Source: an uncultured Collinsella sp. (GTDB taxonomy: Bacteria > Actinomycetota > Coriobacteriia > Coriobacteriales > Coriobacteriaceae). From it: a stretch of 9,440 bases of DNA. The first letter of the stretch is position 1; each line of letters starts with the position of its first letter. A program made the position numbers and the translations under genes. The DNA is taken from the NCBI GenBank assembly GCA_900552425.1, contig URZR01000062.1, forward strand, positions 1 through 9,440. The letters run 5' to 3'. The notes under the pieces were generated by a model, which saw only the letters and a list, made by a program, of their open reading frames with translations, was not told where the DNA came from and did not search any database. Positions 4,706 to 9,440 of this stretch are shown piece by piece.

Positions 4706-7480
4706 ATGCCAGGAAAGAAAGCCGATGCAGAAGCTTTTGCAAGCAGGTGGGCGAACAAGGGAAATGAGAACCAGGATACCCAGCGGTTCTGGATCGACTT
4801 CTATCAGAACGTTCTGGGCGTGGAGGATGCGGTCTCGAGACTTGAGTTCGAGAAGCCCGTTTCCACCGATGCAAGCACGCATGAGGGGTACATCGACGTC
4901 TTCATCCCGTCGGCAAAAACCCTCGTCGAGCAGAAGTCGCTTGGGATCGACCTCGCCAAGGAGGAGACGCGCCAGGGCCGCAAGGTGACGCCCGCGAAGC
5001 AGGGCAACGCCTACGCCCAGGGCATGCCCCTCTCCCAACAGCCGCGCTACATCATCGCTTGCAATTTTGCCGAGTTTTGGGTCTTCGACCGCGAACGGGA
5101 TTCGCTATGTCGTGAGCCGCTTTTCAAGTTGCCGCTCGCGGAGCTCCCCAAGAACCTCGCAGCCATTCAGTTCCTCAAGGGCGGGGCTGAGGCCCCGGCC
5201 ACGATCTCCCGCGCCGTCTCCGTAGAGGCCGGCAAGATCATGTCGAAACTCCATGACCAGGTCGCCGAGGCGTTCGATGACCCCGACACGCCCGAGAACC
5301 ACCATGCGCTCTCCGTACTCATGACACGCCTCATGTTCCTCATGTTCTGCGAGGACTCGGGACTCGTGACCCCCAACGCCTTCCGCGACTACGTCGCCCA
5401 CTTCTCGGCAGGCGATCTCAGGCGCGGCTTCAAGGACCTTTTCGTTTGGCTCGACACCAAGGACGAGGAACGCGACAAGTACGCCGAGCCCTGGCTGAAG
5501 AAACTGCCCTACATGAACGGCGGCCTCTTCCGCGAGAAGACGGAGATTCCGCCCCTGTCCGAGAACTTCCGCCATACGCTCATCGTCGAGGGGTGCCAGG
5601 AGTTCGATTGGTCGGGCGTGAGCCCCACGGTCTTCGGCTCCATCTTCGAGGGCGCGCTGTCCCACGACCACCGCCGCGCAAACGGCCAGCACTTCACGAG
5701 CCCCGAAAACATCCACAAGGTCATAGATCCGCTCTTCCTTGACGGCCTCAAGGCTGAGTTCGAGGAGGCCCGTGCCAAGCCCGTCGCGGGCGGCGCGAGG
5801 ACCCGTGCGCTCAAGGACCTGCATGAAAAGATCGGTAGCGTCTCTATCCTCGACCCGGCTGCCGGGTCAGGCAACTTCCTGACGGAGAGTTACCTGTGCC
5901 TAAGGCAGCTGGAGAACCGCATCCTCTTCGAGCTCCAGGGTGAGCAGACGTCATTCAGCTTTGAGGATTCCGGCGATCGCGACGTGCTGGTCAACCTAAA
6001 GAACTTCCATGGTATTGAGCTGGAGGACTTCGCTTGCTGCGTTGCCCGCACGGCGCTCTGGATTGCCGAGAAGCAGGCGGACGCTGACACCGCAAAAGTG
6101 ACGCAGCGCGTCTACCAGGAACTCCCGCTCACGGACTATGAGGGCATCGTCAACGCCAACGCACTGCGCATCGACTGGAACGAAGTTGTTCCGGCTGATG
6201 AGGTCAGCTATGTCTTAGGCAATCCGCCGTTCATCGGACATCAGTGGAGGAACGAGGGTCAACAGTCCGATATGGAGCTCATTTTCAAAGGGGTGCGCGG
6301 AGCGGGAAAACTTGATTATGTTTGCTGCTGGTTTGAAAAGGCGGCGGCGTTCATCAAAGGCGAAAGAGCTCGATGCGCTTTTGTGGCAACCAACTCGGTC
6401 TGCCAAGGCGAATCGGTCGGTATTCTTTGGAGGCGCCTCGCCGAAGAGGGGATCGAGATCGACTTTGCCTGGAGGAGTTTCATCTGGGATAGCCAGTCGA
6501 ATGACGAGGCTCACGTCCATGTGGTCGCTGTCGGTTTTGGAAACGGCAGTAATCTTCCTAAAAAGATATATGTGGGGGAGGACGTTGTTGAGACGGATCA
6601 TATCAACGGGTATCTTTCAGCCGCTCCGGACGTGTTTATAGCAAATCGAGGAAAACCGGTAAATCAAGGTGCCCCTGAGATGACAAAAGGCAGCCAACCA
6701 ACAGATGGGGGCAACCTCATCTTGACGGACGACGAAAGGAAGTCGCTCATCGAAGTCCATCCGAATCTCGAAGAAGTAATCAGGCCTTTTGTCGGCGGGC
6801 GCGAATTCCTTAACGGCGGAAGCAGGTGGTGCCTATGGTTCAATGGCGCCGATATGTCTAGGTACGTCTATCCCGAAATACGGGCAAGACTCGAAGCGGT
6901 TTCAGCTGCCCGTGGAAAAAGCCCGACAAAATCAGTGAGGGAGGCGGCGGCTACGCCAATGCTGTTTACGCAGATTAGGCAACCAGTCAATTCATACATT
7001 GCGCTCCCCGTTGTTTCCAGCGGCAGGAGAAGGTACCTGCCAGTTGGCTATGAAAGCCCGGCAACAATCGCCAGCGATCAGTTAAGGTTTATTCCATCTG
7101 ACAGTTTGTATATATTTGGACTTTTGTCATCGAGGGTGCATGTCTACTGGATAAGGGCGGTTGCCGGAAGGTTGAAAAGCGATTATCGCTACTCGCCTTC
7201 CGTTTACAACAGCTTTGTGTTTCCCGATGCCGACGAGAATATGAAGGATGCGATCGAGCGTGCGGCCCAAGGGATTTTGGCCGCCCGCGCTTTGAGCCCG
7301 GATTCCTCTCTGGCAAAAATGTACGATCCCGACAACGAGGTGTTTTATTCTCGCCTTATGACTGCGCATGCAAACCTGGATATGGCAGTTGAGTCTGCTT
7401 ACGGAATTGATTATGGCGACGATGAAGATAAGGTCGTTGCCCATCTGTTCAATCTTTATGCCGAAAAGGTCGGTGAGTAG
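4706..7480 (+). CDS. MmeI-family type IIL restriction-modification enzyme
   Basis: 924 aa, close to MmeI, in which nuclease, methyltransferase and target recognition share one chain. Such enzymes methylate adenine in one strand of an asymmetric site and cut a fixed distance away. The N-terminal nuclease has Asp64 plus E75-Q-K77, matching the D...ExK site. A helical spacer follows (about 170-320). The methyltransferase has GQHFTSPENI (327-336), the SAM motif DPAAGSGNF (383-391) and the catalytic NPPF (506-509). The part from about 510 to 860 carries family blocks such as LDYVCCWFEKAA, ATNSVCQGE and the target-recognition region. All catalytic residues are present, so it should be a working restriction enzyme. 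GAGGG at 4696-4700, five bases before ATG, supports the start. It is the first gene of a three-gene cassette. GC drops in the second half. The recognition sequence cannot be read from sequence alone. Confidence 0.92.
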   Translation: MPGKKADAEAFASRWANKGNENQDTQRFWIDFYQNVLGVEDAVSRLEFEKPVSTDASTHEGYIDVFIPSAKTLVEQKSLGIDLAKEETRQGRKVTPAKQGNAYAQGMPLSQQPRYIIACNFAEFWVFDRERDSLCREPLFKLPLAELPKNLAAIQFLKGGAEAPATISRAVSVEAGKIMSKLHDQVAEAFDDPDTPENHHALSVLMTRLMFLMFCEDSGLVTPNAFRDYVAHFSAGDLRRGFKDLFVWLDTKDEERDKYAEPWLKKLPYMNGGLFREKTEIPPLSENFRHTLIVEGCQEFDWSGVSPTVFGSIFEGALSHDHRRANGQHFTSPENIHKVIDPLFLDGLKAEFEEARAKPVAGGARTRALKDLHEKIGSVSILDPAAGSGNFLTESYLCLRQLENRILFELQGEQTSFSFEDSGDRDVLVNLKNFHGIELEDFACCVARTALWIAEKQADADTAKVTQRVYQELPLTDYEGIVNANALRIDWNEVVPADEVSYVLGNPPFIGHQWRNEGQQSDMELIFKGVRGAGKLDYVCCWFEKAAAFIKGERARCAFVATNSVCQGESVGILWRRLAEEGIEIDFAWRSFIWDSQSNDEAHVHVVAVGFGNGSNLPKKIYVGEDVVETDHINGYLSAAPDVFIANRGKPVNQGAPEMTKGSQPTDGGNLILTDDERKSLIEVHPNLEEVIRPFVGGREFLNGGSRWCLWFNGADMSRYVYPEIRARLEAVSAARGKSPTKSVREAAATPMLFTQIRQPVNSYIALPVVSSGRRRYLPVGYESPATIASDQLRFIPSDSLYIFGLLSSRVHVYWIRAVAGRLKSDYRYSPSVYNSFVFPDADENMKDAIERAAQGILAARALSPDSSLAKMYDPDNEVFYSRLMTAHANLDMAVESAYGIDYGDDEDKVVAHLFNLYAEKVGE

Positions 7481-7481
7481 C

Positions 7482-8396
7482 GTGAAGGGGAGTGCCGTAA
7501 AGCCAAAAGAGGGGGCGGAGCTATCCGAGTCCGATTCTGTGAAAGAAGGTATTGGGGACCTAAAGGTCGAGGCTGATCGGCAGGAGGAAGAAGCCCAGAG
7601 ATACGCCGTCGCCTTCCTCCGGAAGGTGATGAGGCTGAAGGGCGTGGCGATCGAGCGCGACCACTTTCTCCGTTCTGAGTTCCGGAAAAGAGGCGTCTCG
7701 GACGAGCGAGTGGAGCTCGCGATTTCAACGAGCCCGGCTGCCGCCGGGGTGGATTCCGGCCTTGTCGACTCCATCGCCATGGACGTTATTGATTTCGAGG
7801 CGAAGAAATCGACCGTCCTTTCGTTCTCCGCGGGATTACCCGGTGGGTTAGCGATGCTCGGGACGATCCCGGCGGACGTGACGCAGTACTATGTCCACGC
7901 CTTTCGAATCATGCAGAAACTGGCGTATCTCTACGGCTGGCAGTCCTTCATCGACGATTGCGACGAGATGGACGATGAGACCTTGGCGGCCTTCGCCCTT
8001 CTCCTGGCCGTGATGGCCGGCGTGAGCGGTGCCAACTCCGCCTTGACGGCGTTTTCCAAAACGGTTCAGGCCAATGTGGCCAAGAAGGTCGCCAACAAGG
8101 CGCTTATGCAGACGAGCTACTACCCGATCATCAAAAAGGTCCTTGCCGGGATCGGCGTCAAGGTCACCAAAAGCAGTTTCGGCGACGCGGTGAGCAAGGT
8201 CGTTCCGGTCGTCGGCGGCTTCGTCTCAGGCGGCCTCACGTTCGTCAGCCTCAAAGGCGGGTCCAGGAGACTTGCAGGGGAGCTCAGGTCATCGCCACAG
8301 GCGACAGGCCCCTTGACCGCAGTGGCGGTTGAGCCTTTTACTTATTTTGCTGAAATGAAGGGGATGACGAGCGATGACGATGCCCAAATGGCATGA
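7482..8396 (+). CDS. EcsC-like putative membrane-associated protein
   Basis: 304 aa from the GTG at 7482. Other in-frame starts are GTG 7473 and ATG 7458, both overlapping the upstream gene. No ideal ribosome site decides between them, although AAAAGG at 7464-7469 is present. Residues 1-45 are charged and probably a short coil. The core from about 112 to 156 (LSFSAGLPGGLAMLGTIPAD, then an HAFRIMQKLAYLYGW helix) resembles the EcsC family, where a Gly-rich turn and an Asp precede a helix ending in YG. Hydrophobic Gly/Ala-rich segments at 169-190 and 240-257 (PVVGGFVSGG) could associate with the membrane. Function is unknown. It lies between two restriction genes and overlaps the start of the next by 23 nt, so it is probably made together with them. 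The family call is by pattern only. Confidence 0.6.
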   Translation: MKGSAVKPKEGAELSESDSVKEGIGDLKVEADRQEEEAQRYAVAFLRKVMRLKGVAIERDHFLRSEFRKRGVSDERVELAISTSPAAAGVDSGLVDSIAMDVIDFEAKKSTVLSFSAGLPGGLAMLGTIPADVTQYYVHAFRIMQKLAYLYGWQSFIDDCDEMDDETLAAFALLLAVMAGVSGANSALTAFSKTVQANVAKKVANKALMQTSYYPIIKKVLAGIGVKVTKSSFGDAVSKVVPVVGGFVSGGLTFVSLKGGSRRLAGELRSSPQATGPLTAVAVEPFTYFAEMKGMTSDDDAQMA

Positions 8397-9312
8397 GACC
8401 ATGCGGCCCGCCCTTGAGGCGCTGGCGAAAAGCGACGGGTGCCTGACCGGCTCCGATCTGCAAGAAGCGGTGGCGACCACATTCGACATGACGGGCGATG
8501 AGCGTGCCGAGCGCCTCAAGAGCGGACAGCTGAGGTTCTACAACCGCGTGTACTGGGGAATCACCGACCTGGAGAAGGCAAAACTCCTCGAATACGGGGA
8601 GAAGAAGGGGACCTATCGAATCACCGGAGCCGGCAGGTCGTACCTCGCCGATTTCCCCGGCCCCATCACGGCAAAGGCGCTCTACGACCGGTGCCCAGCT
8701 TTCAAGGCCTGGAAGGACGGCTACCGTGCCGCCAGCAAGGCCAAGGCATCGGCCGAGACGCCCGTGACACCCGCCGAGGAGGACCAGGAGTCGCCCCAGG
8801 AGATCATGGAGTCCGCCTACGGCGAGATCCGAAGCGCGCTCGCCGACGACCTCATCTCCGCCATCATGGCTAAGGACCCGTACTTCTTCGAGCACCTGGT
8901 GGGCAAGCTGCTCGTGGCGATGGGATACGGCGAGAGCCTGGAATCCCATGCGGACGTCACCAGAAAGAGCGGCGACGAAGGGATCGACGGCGTGGTGCGC
9001 GAAGACCGCCTCGGGTTCGGCACCATCTGCTATCAGGCAAAGAGATGGGATCCTTCGAGAACGGTCGGTCGCCCCGAGGTGCAGGCGTTCGTCGGGGCCC
9101 TCTCCGGCAAGGGCGTATCCAAGGGTCTGTTCATCACCACGGCCAGGTTCTCCAAAGAGGCCCGCAGGTACGCCGACGGTCTTCTGGGCCAGACGGTCGT
9201 GCTCGTCGACGGTCCTGCTCTCGCCGGCCTCATGATCGACTACGGAGTCGGCGTGAGCACGAGGCAGGTGTACCAGATCAAGGCCGTGGACACGGATTTC
9301 TTCGAGGAGTAG
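8374..9312 (+). CDS. mrr: Mrr-type type IV restriction endonuclease
   Basis: 312 aa, about the size of E. coli Mrr (304). Mrr enzymes cut foreign DNA carrying methylated bases. The N-terminal 110 residues form the Mrr_N winged-helix-like domain (PALEALAKSDG near the start; YNRVYWGITDLEKAKLLE later). A linker rich in Ala, Pro and Glu spans about 115-145. The catalytic domain has YFFEHLVGKLL (170-180), GDEGIDGVV (200-208) with Asp205 as the likely metal ligand, QAKRW (221-225) giving the Q-x-K of the PD-(D/E)XK site, VGRPEVQAFVGAL, LFITTARFS (252-260) and DGPALAGLMIDYGVGV. All catalytic positions are intact. The ATG at 8374 overlaps the preceding gene by 23 nt; an ATG at 8380 is an alternative, and the ribosome site is weak, so translational coupling is likely. 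It is the last recognisable gene of the cassette. Confidence 0.93.
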   Translation: MTMPKWHETMRPALEALAKSDGCLTGSDLQEAVATTFDMTGDERAERLKSGQLRFYNRVYWGITDLEKAKLLEYGEKKGTYRITGAGRSYLADFPGPITAKALYDRCPAFKAWKDGYRAASKAKASAETPVTPAEEDQESPQEIMESAYGEIRSALADDLISAIMAKDPYFFEHLVGKLLVAMGYGESLESHADVTRKSGDEGIDGVVREDRLGFGTICYQAKRWDPSRTVGRPEVQAFVGALSGKGVSKGLFITTARFSKEARRYADGLLGQTVVLVDGPALAGLMIDYGVGVSTRQVYQIKAVDTDFFEE

Positions 9313-9413
9313 CACACGGTTCTCAGCGTGCCCTGAAGCCGCCCGCGGAACACCTCGTTGCGCCCGGCAGGACCTTGAGACCGCCGCCCTCGTACCCATG
9401 TCAACAGGCCCCG

Positions 9414-9434
9414 ATCCCCGCATCGTCCGGGGAT
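9414..9434 (+). terminator. Hairpin near the right edge, possible operon terminator
   Basis: A 7-bp perfect stem, ATCCCCG/CGGGGAT, with a 7-nt loop lies about 100 nt after the mrr stop. No T-tract is visible before the window ends 6 nt later. The 128 nt from 9313 to the edge hold no gene I can support. Confidence 0.35.
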
Positions 9435-9440
9435 ACGGTC

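Noticed and set aside
7368..7481. N-terminal extension of the EcsC-like gene to the ATG at 7368
   Set aside because: It would overlap the end of the MmeI-like gene by more than 100 nt, while starts at 7458-7482 are available.
8338..9423. 361-aa open frame antisense to mrr
   Set aside because: It mirrors the mrr gene in GC-rich sequence and has no recognisable domain, while the plus strand has full Mrr motifs.
9300..9440. Copy of the tRNA-fMet 3' end as an attachment repeat
   Set aside because: Checked by eye. Only a short CCCCGC match occurs, too little to be an attachment site.
1..9440. CRISPR array, transposase or integrase
   Set aside because: No regularly spaced repeats beyond the two palindromes, and no DDE, tyrosine or serine recombinase motifs in any convincing gene.

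Overview
The window looks like chromosome from a high-GC actinobacterium of the Coriobacteriia, with a Collinsella-like gut species as the best guess. That guess rests on GC-rich codon use, a fused folP-folK gene and the general style of the proteins. It is an inference from protein character, not a database match.

Bases 1-1976 hold the end of a folate-synthesis operon. A dihydropteroate synthase/HPPK fusion enters from the left edge and carries a long Ala/Pro/Glu-rich insert inside the DHPS part. It is followed directly by a biotin-protein-ligase-like protein whose catalytic motif is degraded. A strong stem-loop terminator closes the operon at 2016-2043.

Bases 2075-3393 form a distinct unit. 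One AAA ATPase/DUF4143 gene, visibly lower in GC than its neighbours, is bracketed by two almost identical 42-nt palindromes. It looks like an inserted module. coaX (type III pantothenate kinase) follows, on the opposite strand at 3454-4227.

Bases 4365-4549 carry a complete initiator-tRNA unit: promoter, tRNA-fMet with encoded CCA, and terminator.

Bases 4706-9312, just after the tRNA, are a three-gene co-directional defence cassette: a single-chain MmeI-type (type IIL) restriction-modification enzyme, an EcsC-like putative membrane-associated protein, and an Mrr-type type IV restriction endonuclease. The junctions overlap or nearly touch, which suggests one translationally coupled operon. 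Pairing an adenine-methylating RM enzyme with a modification-dependent nuclease and a possible membrane protein is the best candidate here for an undescribed composite defence system. The housekeeping genes supply folate, coenzyme A and translation initiation. The ATPase module and the defence cassette look like accessory DNA set among them. No integrase, transposase, CRISPR array or attachment-site repeat was found.
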